Assembly: GCA_964457945.1 (NCBI GenBank) | Contig: CAYWFX010000015.1 | Coordinates: 1 to 64,000, forward strand | DNA length: 64,000 bases | Direction: 5' to 3' | DNA from: PHAA01 sp964457945 | Lineage (GTDB): Bacteria > Bacillota > Syntrophomonadia > Syntrophomonadales > Syntrophomonadaceae | Part shown: one piece after another, positions 25,597 to 35,315 of the stretch | Numbering within the stretch: the stretch's first letter is position 1 | Layout of the letters: each line of letters starts with the position of its first letter | Translations under genes and position numbers: made by a program | Notes under the pieces: generated by a model | What the model was told of the DNA's origin: nothing | Seen by the model: the letters and a program-made list of their open reading frames with translations, nothing else | Databases searched by the model: none

Positions 25597-27252
25597 TTAT
25601 GTCTCCATAATAATAGGCATTATCATAGGTCTGCGACCTGTTTTTTCATATAAATGTTTTCCCAGCTTATCACGAATCTGTGATTTAATAATGGACCATT
25701 CGGTAATATTCTTGCGTGAACAATGTTCCAGAGCTTCATTGACTTTGGCTCTAGCGTTTTCCATTAACTGTTCCGATTCTCGAACATAGACAAAACCCCG
25801 GCTAACAATGTCCGGACCTGATACCACCAGGCCATTGCTAATAGTAACTACTACTATTATGATACCATCCTGGGACAATTGCCTGCGGTCTCTAAGCACA
25901 ATATTACCCACATCACCTACGCCCAGTCCATCTACCAGTACTTTGCCAGCAGTAACCTTACCCGCCACATATGCCTTCTTCTTGCTAATCTCAATAATCT
26001 GACCGTTTTCAGCCACGAATATCCGCGACCGGGGTATTCCCAGACTTTCTGCTAATTGGGCATGTTTCATCAAATGGCGATATTCTCCATGCACCGGTAT
26101 AAAATACTTGGGCTTAATAATATTAAGGATAAGTTTCAGTTCCTCCTGCGAAGCATGCCCGGAAACATGCACACCCGCTTCTCTCTCATAAATAACTTCT
26201 GCGCCCTGCTTAAAAAGCAAATCAATAGTTTTGGAAACCAGTTTCTCGTTGCCTGGTATGGGAGTGGCCGATATAATAACGGTGTCCCCCGGTTTAATTC
26301 CTACCCACCGGTGGTCAGCGGTAGCCATCCTGGTTAGGGCCGACATCGGTTCTCCCTGAGAACCAGTCGTTGCAATGACGACCTTTTCGGGCGGATACTT
26401 GTTGATTTCTTCCATTTCAATTAAAATATCCTCGGGTATATCCAGATAACCCAATTGGCTGGATATCTTCACATTGTTAACCATACTGCGACCTACAATT
26501 GCTACCTTGCGTCCATATTTCTCCGCAGTTAATATTACTTGCTGAATTCGGTGTACATTAGAAGCAAAGGTAGTAACTATAATGCGCCCCAAGCACTTGC
26601 CGAATATCTCATCAAAGGCATACCCTACTACCTTTTCAGACTTAGTAAATCCCGGTCTCTCAGCATTGGTGCTGTCACTGAACATAAGCAGCACACCTTT
26701 TTCGCCCAGTTCAGCCATTTTGCGAAAATCAACTACCTGTCCATCTACCGGGGTCTGATCCAGCTTAAAATCTCCCGTATGAAAAATAATTCCCAATGGA
26801 GTATGAATAGCTATCCCCATACAATCTGGTATGCTATGACTTACGCGGAAGAACTCAACTTGCAGAGGCCCGATTTCAACAATATCCCGTGGCCGCACAA
26901 TATTCAATTCTACATTACTAAGACTATGTTCCTTAAGTTTACCTTCCACAATTCCCAGGGTTAATTTGCTGCCGTAAATCGGCGGACTTATCTCTTTCAA
27001 CACATACGGTAGGGCACCTACATGGTCTTCATGCCCATGGGTCAAAAGAATGGCCTTTACTTTATCCTGGTTTTCCACCAAAAAGGTAATATCAGGAATG
27101 ACTAAATCAATCCCTAGCAGTTCATCCTCTGGAAACATAAGCCCAGAATCGATGACCACAATGGTATCCTGGTATCTGATTGCCATCATGTTTTTGCCGA
27201 TTTCCCCTAATCCGCCCAAGGGAATTATCTGTAGGCGTGCATCGTCTGACAC
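25597..27252 (-). CDS. rnj: Ribonuclease J
   Basis: A 551-aa metallo-beta-lactamase/beta-CASP enzyme for 5'-exonucleolytic and endonucleolytic RNA turnover and processing. The zinc motif LLTHGHEDHVGALPY is near residue 73. Others visible are HTGDFKLDQTP, FSDSTNAERPG, TTGSQGEPMSALTRMA (beta-CASP) and HVSGHASQEELKL plus PVHGEYRHL in the last motifs, with the C-terminal domain to ILMET-like end residues. GTG start with AAGGAGGTG upstream. By position after dapA it corresponds to B. subtilis rnjB (ymfA), but the sequence alone does not tell J1 from J2. Confidence 0.95.
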   Translation of the reverse strand: MSDDARLQIIPLGGLGEIGKNMMAIRYQDTIVVIDSGLMFPEDELLGIDLVIPDITFLVENQDKVKAILLTHGHEDHVGALPYVLKEISPPIYGSKLTLGIVEGKLKEHSLSNVELNIVRPRDIVEIGPLQVEFFRVSHSIPDCMGIAIHTPLGIIFHTGDFKLDQTPVDGQVVDFRKMAELGEKGVLLMFSDSTNAERPGFTKSEKVVGYAFDEIFGKCLGRIIVTTFASNVHRIQQVILTAEKYGRKVAIVGRSMVNNVKISSQLGYLDIPEDILIEMEEINKYPPEKVVIATTGSQGEPMSALTRMATADHRWVGIKPGDTVIISATPIPGNEKLVSKTIDLLFKQGAEVIYEREAGVHVSGHASQEELKLILNIIKPKYFIPVHGEYRHLMKHAQLAESLGIPRSRIFVAENGQIIEISKKKAYVAGKVTAGKVLVDGLGVGDVGNIVLRDRRQLSQDGIIIVVVTISNGLVVSGPDIVSRGFVYVRESEQLMENARAKVNEALEHCSRKNITEWSIIKSQIRDKLGKHLYEKTGRRPMIMPIIMET

Positions 27253-27385
27253 CCAAACACCTCCTTCTTATTCAATTTTTACTATAGCAGGAATCCGTAC
27301 ATTACCGCTTCGCTTATTATAGCCCAAAGAACGACTGCACACAACTCAAAATAATGCTAAAATATGTAAATTTATTATTGCAGGT

Positions 27386-27414
27386 CATAAAAATAGACCC
27401 CTAAAGGTCTATTT
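27386..27414 (-). terminator. Rho-independent terminator of the asd-dapG-dapA genes
   Basis: AAATAGACC / GGTCTATTT with a 6-nt loop and TTTTTAT on the minus strand, 22 bp after the dapA stop. Confidence 0.8.
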
Positions 27415-27435
27415 GTTCACACCATATTTATATTT

Positions 27436-28317
27436 CTATTTTAATAAATGATACCTACTTAGTAATTCCTTCAATTGGTCTATTTCGCCTTCATTGGCAT
27501 TGCATAAAGGCAAGCGCAAGCCTCCTACATCCATCCCCAAAATATTTAATGCTTCTTTTACTGGCACCGGATTGGTAGTAATGAATAAACCCTTGAACAT
27601 GGGAAAAAGGTAATTATGAAGCTGCTGGGCTCGTTTTACATCGCCTGACGAAAAACTTTCCAGCATTTGTTTAATCTCTTTGCCTACGAGATGGGACGCA
27701 ATACTGACCACTCCTGCCGCTCCCAAAGCCAGCATGGGCAGCGTAAGGGAATCATCTCCTGAAAAGATTGCTACAGTTTCCGGCACCGTATTCTTCAGCA
27801 GTGACAACTGATCCATATCACCACTTGATTCTTTAAGAGCTACTACGTTTTCTATCTCAGCTAACCGGGCTACTGTCTTGGGCAACATATTAATCCCCGT
27901 CCGACCGGGGATATTATAAAGCATAATCGGTATAGAAACACTCTCAGCAATGGCCTTAAAATGCTGATAAATTCCCTCCTGTGAAGGCTTGCTGTAATAA
28001 GGCACCACAGTTAATAGGCCATCTACCCCAATTTTTTCAGCTTCCCGACTCAAACGAATAGAAGCCTGGGTATCATAAGATCCGGTTCCAGCCCAAACCT
28101 CAACCCGGCTGCCGACCTTGGCCTTGACTGTAGAAAATAACTCCAACTTCTCTTCCTTGCTTAGCACAGGCGATTCCCCAGTTGTACCGCTAATCACCAG
28201 CCCATCGCTGCCGGTATCGGCCAAATGCTCAGCAATTTCACCAGCCCGATTATAATTCACCTGCAAATCAGAATGGTAAGGGGTTATCATCGCCGTAAAC
28301 ATCTTAAGCATTGCCAT
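27436..28317 (-). CDS. dapA: 4-hydroxy-tetrahydrodipicolinate synthase
   Basis: Condenses pyruvate with aspartate-4-semialdehyde, the first committed step of the diaminopimelate/lysine/dipicolinate branch. The 293-aa TIM barrel shows SGTTGESPVLS (substrate Thr pair), IMLYNIPGRTG with the catalytic Tyr, and VALKESSGD with the Schiff-base Lys. The start is the ATG at 28317, 9 nt after AGGAGGTGGCG; an upstream in-frame ATG at 28359 would overlap dapG and has no site. It follows dapG by 22 bp in the order asd-dapG-dapA known from Bacillus. Confidence 0.96.
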   Translation of the reverse strand: MAMLKMFTAMITPYHSDLQVNYNRAGEIAEHLADTGSDGLVISGTTGESPVLSKEEKLELFSTVKAKVGSRVEVWAGTGSYDTQASIRLSREAEKIGVDGLLTVVPYYSKPSQEGIYQHFKAIAESVSIPIMLYNIPGRTGINMLPKTVARLAEIENVVALKESSGDMDQLSLLKNTVPETVAIFSGDDSLTLPMLALGAAGVVSIASHLVGKEIKQMLESFSSGDVKRAQQLHNYLFPMFKGLFITTNPVPVKEALNILGMDVGGLRLPLCNANEGEIDQLKELLSRYHLLK

Positions 28318-28339
28318 TTTGTCGCCACCTCCTATAACT

Positions 28340-29569
28340 CTATTTATTACCCAGTTCAAATTTATCGTGTAAGGCTTGAACGGCCTTTTTCATCTGTTCC
28401 ATTTTAACCAAACACCAGATATTAGTATATGAATCACCGGCCTGTAGTATTGGAATATCGCACTCTGCCAGCGCTTCCACCATTTTATATATTATACCTG
28501 GGACTCCCGTCATAGCTGCTCCTACGATAGCCACCTTGGCACAATTGGACTCCATTTCGGGAAGCAGATCAAGGGTTTGTAAAACCCCAATAGCCTTGGC
28601 AGCTTTTTCACTATGAACCGTAAACATAATAGCCTTCGGTTGAACAGTAATAAAATCCACACTTACTCCTGCTAAGGCCAAGGATTTAAAAACTTTAAGC
28701 TCAATGCCGTTTTTTTCGCCCAGGCCACCGGTAGTAATCTTAATCTGGGCAATATCAGAGGTGTAGGTAATGCCAGTAATCAGACGGTCGCTAACAATTT
28801 TGACCGGCTCATCTAATTGGTATGCCTGATTGGAAATCATAGTACCCAGGGTATCTGTGAAAGTAGATCTAATTCTAATAGGAATCCCTTTTTGCATGGC
28901 TATTTCAATTGCCCGGGGATGTACTACCTTGGCACCATCACGGGCTAGTTGGCAGATTTCATTGTAAGTAATAGCATCCAGCAAGCGCGCATTTTCTACG
29001 ATACGTGGATCAGCAGTCATGACCCCCTCAACATCCGTAAATATATCTATACACTCGGCATTCAGCGCTACCCCCAGAGCACAGGCGGTAGTATCGCTTC
29101 CCCCCCGGCCCAGAGTGGTTAATTCGCCATTTTCACCTATCCCCTGGAATCCAGCTACAACTGCTACCATGCCTTCCTGCAGGCATTCTTTGATTTTTTG
29201 GGGATTCACATAGCGGATATGGGCATTGCCATAATTGCCATCCGTAACAATCCCCGCCTGTTCCCCACTCAGAAACTTAGCTTTCATTCCCTGGGCGGTT
29301 AAATGGTTGGCCAACAAAACTCCGCATATGGTCTCTCCGCAGGACATTAATATATCTAACTCACGTGCTAATGGCTCAGGATTTACTTCCTTAATCAAAT
29401 TAATAAAAGTATCCGTAGCATAAGCGGCATTTTCCCTGCCCATAGCAGATACCACTACTACCACCGAAAAACCTTCCTGTCTATTGGCATGGACGATTTC
29501 GCATACCCGTGACCTCAATTCAGTAGTAGCCAGCGATGTCCCGCCAAATTTCTGAACCAGTATCCTCAA
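28340..29569 (-). CDS. dapG: Aspartokinase with two ACT domains
   Basis: Phosphorylates aspartate, opening the aspartate family of amino acids. The 409-aa protein starts MRILVQKFGGTS (nucleotide-binding motif), has FTDVEGVMTADPRIV in the kinase core (~residue 180) and two C-terminal ACT modules (from ~270), where lysine, threonine or diaminopimelate usually binds. The start is TTG at 29569 with AGGAAGTG upstream. In a cluster with asd, dapA and the dpa genes it is most like the diaminopimelate-controlled DapG isozyme of B. subtilis; the effector is inferred from context. Confidence 0.93.
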   Translation of the reverse strand: MRILVQKFGGTSLATTELRSRVCEIVHANRQEGFSVVVVVSAMGRENAAYATDTFINLIKEVNPEPLARELDILMSCGETICGVLLANHLTAQGMKAKFLSGEQAGIVTDGNYGNAHIRYVNPQKIKECLQEGMVAVVAGFQGIGENGELTTLGRGGSDTTACALGVALNAECIDIFTDVEGVMTADPRIVENARLLDAITYNEICQLARDGAKVVHPRAIEIAMQKGIPIRIRSTFTDTLGTMISNQAYQLDEPVKIVSDRLITGITYTSDIAQIKITTGGLGEKNGIELKVFKSLALAGVSVDFITVQPKAIMFTVHSEKAAKAIGVLQTLDLLPEMESNCAKVAIVGAAMTGVPGIIYKMVEALAECDIPILQAGDSYTNIWCLVKMEQMKKAVQALHDKFELGNK

Positions 29570-29581
29570 TATTCACACTTC

Positions 29582-30598
29582 CTAAAAAAGGTTTTTATCA
29601 ACCACGATCTCGGCAATCTGAATCGCATTAGTAGCTGCACCCTTCCTGATTTGATCCGCTGATACCCAGAAAGCCAGGCCATTATCCAAGGATATATCTC
29701 TTCTAATTCTGCCTACATATACCTCATCCGTATTGGAGGCATAAAGCGGCATGGGATAAATATTATTAGCTGGGTCATCTTGCAGAATCACACCCGGAGC
29801 CGAAGACAGTATTTTCCTAGCCTCTTGAACACTTAAATGCTTCTCTGTTTCCAAGTTTATTGATTCCGAATGACTTCTGAATACAGGCACCCTGACTGCA
29901 GTAGGCGCAATTCTTAGATCAGGAGCATGCATAATTTTTCTCGTTTCAAAGACCATCTTCATTTCTTCCCGGGTGTAGTTATCCTCAACAAAAACATCAA
30001 TATGGGGTATTAGATTAAATGCAATCTGATGTTGAAAGACCTCTGAAATAGACTCTTTCTGCTCCAGATAATCCCGGGTATTTCTTTCCAACTCGTCAAT
30101 GCCAGCCTTACCTGCCCCGGAAACAGCCTGGTAGGTAGATACGATGACCCGTTTAAGCCCGGCAGCCTGGTGGATAGGATTTATGGCCACCACCATAATT
30201 ATGGTAGAACAGTTAGGATTGGCAATAATCCCCCGGTGGGAAGCGATATCCGCTGGATTAACCTCAGGCACTACCAGGGGTACACCTTCCTCCATCCGGA
30301 AAGCATAACTGTTATCTATAACCAGGCACTTATTGTCTACCGCCATAGGTGCCAGTAGTTGGCTTATATCGGTTCCTACGGCAAATAAGGCCAGGTCAGA
30401 TTGCTTAAATGCTTCGGGACCAGCACTCCTCACCGTAATGGTTTCACCTTTAAATCTTATTTTAGTTCCTGCTTCACGAGGGTCAGCTAATAATAATATT
30501 TCTTCTATATTAAAATTTCTTTCTTCCAGAACTTTGAGCATTTCCTGCCCCACAGCCCCGGTAGCTCCTACTATCGCCAATCTCACGCCATTTGCCAC
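29582..30598 (-). CDS. asd: Aspartate-semialdehyde dehydrogenase
   Basis: Reduces aspartyl phosphate with NADPH to aspartate-4-semialdehyde. The 338-aa protein has the N-terminal NADP loop VGATGAVGQEML, the catalytic Cys130 in ANPNCSTI, and the His in VFRSHSESIN. GTG start with TAGGAGGTTATAGCT upstream. It lies 12 bp before dapG and 68 bp after dpaB, so it may be transcribed both with dpaAB during sporulation and from its own promoter for growth, as in Bacillus (inference). Confidence 0.96.
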   Translation of the reverse strand: MANGVRLAIVGATGAVGQEMLKVLEERNFNIEEILLLADPREAGTKIRFKGETITVRSAGPEAFKQSDLALFAVGTDISQLLAPMAVDNKCLVIDNSYAFRMEEGVPLVVPEVNPADIASHRGIIANPNCSTIIMVVAINPIHQAAGLKRVIVSTYQAVSGAGKAGIDELERNTRDYLEQKESISEVFQHQIAFNLIPHIDVFVEDNYTREEMKMVFETRKIMHAPDLRIAPTAVRVPVFRSHSESINLETEKHLSVQEARKILSSAPGVILQDDPANNIYPMPLYASNTDEVYVGRIRRDISLDNGLAFWVSADQIRKGAATNAIQIAEIVVDKNLF

Positions 30599-30666
30599 AG
30601 CTATAACCTCCTACCAACCATCTGCGATTAATTTTTCCTAATATTCTAACACAAACGATTGAGCAA

Positions 30667-31263
30667 CTACAACGACCCTAGCAAAAGAGGTTGAATTTGT
30701 TTTCCCTGCAAGGCACATAAGGTAGTATCAAAAACCAGGTCCAAATTAGCAAGCAAAGAATTAGCCTTTTGATAGGGATCATCCTGCCGGAAAGGCACAA
30801 AATAAATGTTCTTCATGTTTAAAAGCAAGCCCAAATTACGGGCATTGATACCTAGAGCATCGTTGGTAGAAATAGCTATTACTACCGGCCGTTGATTTCT
30901 CAAATGGGCCTTAATCGCCATTAGAGCAGGAGTATCCACTATACCTGTGGCAAGTTTGGCTATCGTATTCCCCGTAGCTGGCATAACCACCACCACATCA
31001 AGCATTTTCTGTGGACCTATGGGCTCCGCCCCAACGATAGTATTAATAATCGGCTTATCCGTTACCTGCTTTAAAAAATGCATCAGGTCGGCGACCTTAT
31101 AAAACCTGTTATCTGTTTCGTCAACCGTATAAGAAACGATCGGGTAAATTAACGCCCCTTCTTCTTTCATTTTCTCAATCTGGGGCAAGACTCCTCCTAT
31201 GGTGCAATGTGAGCCAGTTAGCACTACACCAATCTTCACGCCTGTCAAGCGTTCTTTTTGCAC
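30667..31263 (-). CDS. dpaB: Dipicolinate synthase subunit B
   Basis: A flavoprotein-like subunit that, with DpaA, oxidises the dapA product to dipicolinic acid in the mother cell. The protein has GVVLTGSHCTIGGVLPQIEKM near the start and VVMPATGNTIAKLATGIVD in the middle, both typical of SpoVFB. The start is the GTG at 31263 (~198 aa), 7 nt after AAGGAGGT; the frame is open further upstream, but a longer protein would overlap dpaA by 34 bp. Tight spacing (16 bp) after dpaA indicates one transcript. Confidence 0.93.
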   Translation of the reverse strand: MQKERLTGVKIGVVLTGSHCTIGGVLPQIEKMKEEGALIYPIVSYTVDETDNRFYKVADLMHFLKQVTDKPIINTIVGAEPIGPQKMLDVVVVMPATGNTIAKLATGIVDTPALMAIKAHLRNQRPVVIAISTNDALGINARNLGLLLNMKNIYFVPFRQDDPYQKANSLLANLDLVFDTTLCALQGKQIQPLLLGSL

Positions 31264-31279
31264 TGTCTGCACCTCCTTG

Positions 31280-32197
31280 CTAACCATAGAGCAAGTCTTT
31301 ATCAAGTTCGGCAAATTCCTTGATAAGCAATCTGGGTATTACATCTGCCAGAATTTTACCGGCAAATACTGGAGCAACCTTGCCAGGAAGTCCAGGAGCC
31401 AAAATGGCCTTCAAGCCAAAGTTATTGGCTGCTTCAAAATCTGTTCCCCCGGGTTGGGTAGCAAGATCAACAATGAGCACTTCGGGATTAGCATACTTTA
31501 GTATGCTGCTATCAAGCACCATACAGGGAACCGTGTTAAATACGATATTGGTATGATTCATGATTTCATGCAGGTCTTCATATCCAGCCCGGTTGCAGCC
31601 CATTTCATAAGCCCGGGCCAATTGTCCCGGATGCCGGGCCACTACCGTAACATCAGAACCAAGTGCCTTCAAGGTTCTAGCCATAGTTATCCCAACTCTC
31701 CCAAAGCCAATCACACAAGTCTTGCTGCCATGAATGGTAATAGAAGTTTCTTCCATCGCTATTTGGAGCGCACCTTCGGCCGTAGGAATAGAATTAAGTA
31801 TGGCAATTTCGTCCATTTCCACTATTTCCATCAAATTCAAATCATATTTAGTGGCCCATTCCTTAAGATATTTTCGGGCGGAACCAATAATAATCAAGGC
31901 ATGGTGAGCAACACCGGCTATCGCCTTTTCTGTTAATTGCAATTCCTGATCGGCATATACGGCTCTTATAATCCCTTTCTCATTAGTGCCTGGCAAAGGC
32001 AATATAAGCACTTCTGTATCTTTACAGGCTTCCTCGACGCTATTAACAACAAACGCGCCATGACTGATTTTTTCCCGTGGAAATCCAGCTACTACAACCG
32101 TAGCTCCCCTTTTCACCAATTCAGCAACCAGGATTAGCTCACGATCATCCCCCCCCAGTACAGCAATTTTTATCCCTGAAAGAACTGAACTCACCAT
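31280..32197 (-). CDS. dpaA: Dipicolinate synthase subunit A
   Basis: A 305-aa NAD(P)-binding protein (SpoVFA). Visible are IKIAVLGGDDRELILVAEL at the start, a second Rossmann motif (TCVIGFGRVGITMARTLKAL, residues ~160-180) and DLATQPGGTDFEAA. With DpaB it makes dipicolinate, which accumulates in spores as the calcium chelate and gives heat resistance; this is direct evidence that the organism sporulates. ATG after GAGGAGGGCTA. It is separated from dapB by a terminator and a possible sporulation promoter. Confidence 0.95.
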   Translation of the reverse strand: MVSSVLSGIKIAVLGGDDRELILVAELVKRGATVVVAGFPREKISHGAFVVNSVEEACKDTEVLILPLPGTNEKGIIRAVYADQELQLTEKAIAGVAHHALIIIGSARKYLKEWATKYDLNLMEIVEMDEIAILNSIPTAEGALQIAMEETSITIHGSKTCVIGFGRVGITMARTLKALGSDVTVVARHPGQLARAYEMGCNRAGYEDLHEIMNHTNIVFNTVPCMVLDSSILKYANPEVLIVDLATQPGGTDFEAANNFGLKAILAPGLPGKVAPVFAGKILADVIPRLLIKEFAELDKDLLYG

Positions 32198-32240
32198 TAG
32201 CCCTCCTCTGGGTTTTTACTTTTGTGACCACAGTTAATAG

Positions 32241-32269
32241 CATTATATGTACTCTGTTCAGACCTGTGC
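32241..32269 (-). promoter_or_regulatory. Possible SigK-type promoter of dpaAB
   Basis: On the minus strand, ACA at about 32266-32268 is followed after 16 bp by CATATAATG. The B. subtilis SigK consensus is AC-(16/17)-CATANNNTA, so this is one base off in the -10 element. It sits 44 bp upstream of dpaA, whose homologue is SigK-driven. The same hexamer (ATAATG) could also be read as a weak SigA -10 box. Confidence 0.3.
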
Positions 32270-32331
32270 CTGTCCCCATAAAGCCTAGTCCTATCATTAG
32301 CTGACAATTTCCCTGTTCCCCTATTTCGGAA

Positions 32332-32357
32332 CAAAAAAAAAGAGAGCCTTGCTCTCT
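32332..32357 (-). terminator. Rho-independent terminator of dapB
   Basis: AGAGAGC / GCTCTCT stem with loop AAG, followed by nine T on the minus strand, 28 bp after the dapB stop. It isolates dapB from dpaA. Confidence 0.9.
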
Positions 32358-32385
32358 TCAATCTTATTGGCAGCTGGAGAAGTAT

Positions 32386-33186
32386 TTAGAGTAGGTTTTC
32401 CAGACCATATATGAGGCCCTTAATTCCCATCATTTTCTTTACTGTCAGTAGTACTCCCGGCATAAAACCGACCCGATCAAAAGAATCATGACGTATTCTG
32501 AGACTTTGGCCCACCCCGCCAAAAATTACTTCCTGATGAGCCACAAAACCCGGCAGCCTGACACTGTGAATCCGTATCCCATTGATTTCTCCCCCCCGAG
32601 AGCCAGCCAGCCTTTCATACTCACGGCTATTTCTAACCGGGTTGGGAACGCGGTGACTGTTTATCATTTCCGCCGTCTTTATAGCGGTGCCAGAAGGAGC
32701 ATCCATTTTCTGATCATGGTGCATTTCTATGATCTCTACATCAGGAAAATAATGGGCCGCTTCCTGCGCTAGTTTCATCATCAAAACCGCTCCAATTGCA
32801 AAATTAGGTATTACCGCTACCCCTACCCCATTTTCCAGCGCCAACTTCTCGAGTTGTTTTAGTTCTACCTCGTTTAAACCGGTAGTGCCCACGACACAGC
32901 TTATCCCACTTTTTAGGGCTGTTTTGACATTATTATAGACTGCTTGGGGATTTGTAAAATCTACCATAACACTGGGCTTTGCCTTTTTTATAAGACTATC
33001 CAGATCATTTTCCACCTGCAAAGCAAATTCCTGGTTCCCGGCCATGTTCCCCCCGCGCTCCCCTCTGGCCCGTATATCAACTAAGCCCACCAGTTCCAAT
33101 TCATCATCATTTTGAACTGCTCTGGCAGTTTCTATGCCCATTTTACCGAACGCTCCTGAGACAATTACCTTAATCTTTTCAGCCAT
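32386..33186 (-). CDS. dapB: 4-hydroxy-tetrahydrodipicolinate reductase
   Basis: Reduces the DapA product to tetrahydrodipicolinate with NAD(P)H on the route to diaminopimelate. The 266-aa protein has VSGAFGKMGIETARAV (Rossmann loop), VVGTTGLN, and the signature EMHHDQKMDAPSGTA with the catalytic His and Lys. ATG with GGGAGGAAGAG upstream. It competes with DpaAB for the same intermediate, so its separate transcription unit makes sense. Confidence 0.96.
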   Translation of the reverse strand: MAEKIKVIVSGAFGKMGIETARAVQNDDELELVGLVDIRARGERGGNMAGNQEFALQVENDLDSLIKKAKPSVMVDFTNPQAVYNNVKTALKSGISCVVGTTGLNEVELKQLEKLALENGVGVAVIPNFAIGAVLMMKLAQEAAHYFPDVEIIEMHHDQKMDAPSGTAIKTAEMINSHRVPNPVRNSREYERLAGSRGGEINGIRIHSVRLPGFVAHQEVIFGGVGQSLRIRHDSFDRVGFMPGVLLTVKKMMGIKGLIYGLENLL

Positions 33187-33489
33187 GACTCTTCCTCCCT
33201 TTTTTCCCTAACCAACATTCTTATATATTTTATATATTTAGTCAAGAAATGACTTGAGCGGTGACCGTTATTAAGCAAGGTGCCTGTCACCCCACTTATT
33301 TGTCACCCCACTTATTCACTTATTCAGTTTGTCATGGTTGTCATTTCGTCCATTTCTTAAAAATATGGAATTACATGTTTCAATGGTATACTAGTTGAAG
33401 AAATAGCCTAGGACATTCTATCAGGGGGACATTCCCCTGCAGGGGGTGTGTCCCCTCACATACTACTTGAGAGAAAAAGGAGCAATTCC
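33187..33489. other. Divergent intergenic region with short direct repeats
   Basis: About 300 bp between dapB and rqcH. It contains GTGCCTGTCACCCC followed by a second TGTCACCCCACTTATT (33293-33318) and a third CACTTATT, and a GGGGGACATTCCCCTGCAGGGGG inverted motif near 33424-33445. No gene or riboswitch is seen. Confidence 0.5.
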
Positions 33490-35265
33490 ATGCCTTTTGA
33501 CGGATTAGCTGTTAGAGCCCTGACCAGAGAATTAAATTCTGAATTGATCGATTCTCGTATAGATAAAATATATCAACCCGAAAGAGATGAGATATTTCTT
33601 TCCATACGCCATGCAAAAACAGGGAATGTTAGATTGGTAATATCGGCTAACTCCCGGTGGGCACGCATGCATATAAGCAACGAAAAAAAGGCTAACCCCA
33701 GCCAGCCCTCCTCGTTCTGCATGCTGTTACGCAAATACCTGGAAGGTGGAAAAATTAAGGAAATAAAGCAGATCGGAATGGACCGTATTGTCCATATACG
33801 AATCGAGGCTCTGGACGATTTCAAGGAATGGAATGACATACTGTTGGTATGTGAGTTTATGGGGCGGCATTCCAATATTATTCTTCTCAACCCTAAAACC
33901 GGATTAATCCTGGATGCCAATAAAAAATATAGTGGTGACTTACGTGAGGTTTTTCCCGGCAAGGAATATATCACTCCCCCTGCCCAAGGCAAGATGGAAC
34001 CGTTGAATGATACGTTCCAGGATTTCACAGCTGCTATGTGGAGCCAGGCGGAAGATACTAACATCGCCTCAGCTCTGTTTAATGTTTATATTGGGCTTAG
34101 TCCTTACAGTGCCCGGGAAATTTGTGCTGCAGCTGGACTTGATAGCAACCTGCCGGTAGATCAGTGTGGAGATTTTGAACTGAGCCAGCTATATAATTTT
34201 ACCCGCAACTTAATCATAAATATCGACCAGGGAAGTATAACCCCAACAATTCAGTACCAGAAAAATGTCCCGTTTGAATTAACCCCTTACCAGCCCTTAA
34301 CTCATTCCCCTGCAGTAGAAACTCGAGCATTTTCCTCCATGAATGAAGCCTGTGACAATTACTATTTTCAGAAACTAAATCAAATACGGCTGGAATCAAT
34401 GCAGGTCAATCTTTCCCGCAACATCAAAGAACACTTAAACCGGGCTTACAAAAAGAAGTTCCTCCAGGAAGGAGATCTTAGTCAGGCTCAGGAAAATGAG
34501 AAATTCAGGATCTGGGGTGAACTGCTGACCTCCTATGCCCACCTCTATAAAAAAGGTGATACCATAGCCATTTTAAATGATTTCTATACCGGGGAACAAA
34601 TAAGCCTTAATCTGGATGTACGTTATACCCCCATTCAAAATGCGCAGCGATTTTTTAAAACCTATAACAAGAGCCGAGGCGCTCAAAAGCACCTGGAACG
34701 GCTTATGGAAGAAAATCAACATGGCATAGACTACCTGGAATCAGTCCTGGTGGCTGTAGTACAGGCTGATAACCCGGCTCAGATAGAGGAGATAATCGAA
34801 GAATTAGAAAAAGAAGGCTATCTAAAAGCACGCTCCGCACGTGGTAAAAATAAAGCCGAACGCAGTCAACCTCGAAAATATATATCTTCTGATGGCCTGG
34901 AGATTTTTGTAGGCAGAAACAACCTGCAGAATGACCGTTTAACTCTGCGGGAATCAGACCGCAATGATCTGTGGCTGCATACCAAGAATATACCAGGCAC
35001 CCATGTCATAGTGAGCTTGCCTCCCACTATTAAATCGATCAACCAGGTGCCAGATCAAACCCTGGAAGAAGCTGCTGCCCTGGCTGCCTTTTATAGTAAA
35101 GCCAGCAGTTCGCCCAAGGTAGAGGTTGACTATACCTTCCGATTTAACGTGAAAAAGCCTGGCGGAGCAAGGCCAGGCATGGTTATTTATGATAATTACT
35201 GGACTATAATGGTCAAACCTAATTCTGAAATCCTTCAGAAACTCTTGGATTCTCAAGTAGACTAA
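33490..35265 (+). CDS. rqcH: Rqc2/RqcH (NFACT) ribosome quality-control factor
   Basis: A 591-aa protein of the NFACT/FbpA family: N-terminal NFACT-N domain (MPFDGLAVRALTREL, then RIDKIYQPERDEIFLSIR), helix-hairpin-helix and long coiled-coil middle (~270-450), and the NFACT-R domain (RKYISSDGLEIFVGRNNLQN, LRESDRNDLWLHTKNIPGTH). RqcH binds the 50S subunit with stalled peptidyl-tRNA and directs Ala tailing. The ATG at 33490 is chosen because AAGGAGCAATTCC precedes it; an upstream in-frame ATG at 33448 has none. It is monocistronic. Confidence 0.94.
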   Translation: MPFDGLAVRALTRELNSELIDSRIDKIYQPERDEIFLSIRHAKTGNVRLVISANSRWARMHISNEKKANPSQPSSFCMLLRKYLEGGKIKEIKQIGMDRIVHIRIEALDDFKEWNDILLVCEFMGRHSNIILLNPKTGLILDANKKYSGDLREVFPGKEYITPPAQGKMEPLNDTFQDFTAAMWSQAEDTNIASALFNVYIGLSPYSAREICAAAGLDSNLPVDQCGDFELSQLYNFTRNLIINIDQGSITPTIQYQKNVPFELTPYQPLTHSPAVETRAFSSMNEACDNYYFQKLNQIRLESMQVNLSRNIKEHLNRAYKKKFLQEGDLSQAQENEKFRIWGELLTSYAHLYKKGDTIAILNDFYTGEQISLNLDVRYTPIQNAQRFFKTYNKSRGAQKHLERLMEENQHGIDYLESVLVAVVQADNPAQIEEIIEELEKEGYLKARSARGKNKAERSQPRKYISSDGLEIFVGRNNLQNDRLTLRESDRNDLWLHTKNIPGTHVIVSLPPTIKSINQVPDQTLEEAAALAAFYSKASSSPKVEVDYTFRFNVKKPGGARPGMVIYDNYWTIMVKPNSEILQKLLDSQVD

Positions 35266-35315
35266 TACTATAAAACCCGAACAACAAAATCGGTTCCTAA
35301 CCCACAGTAACTAGA

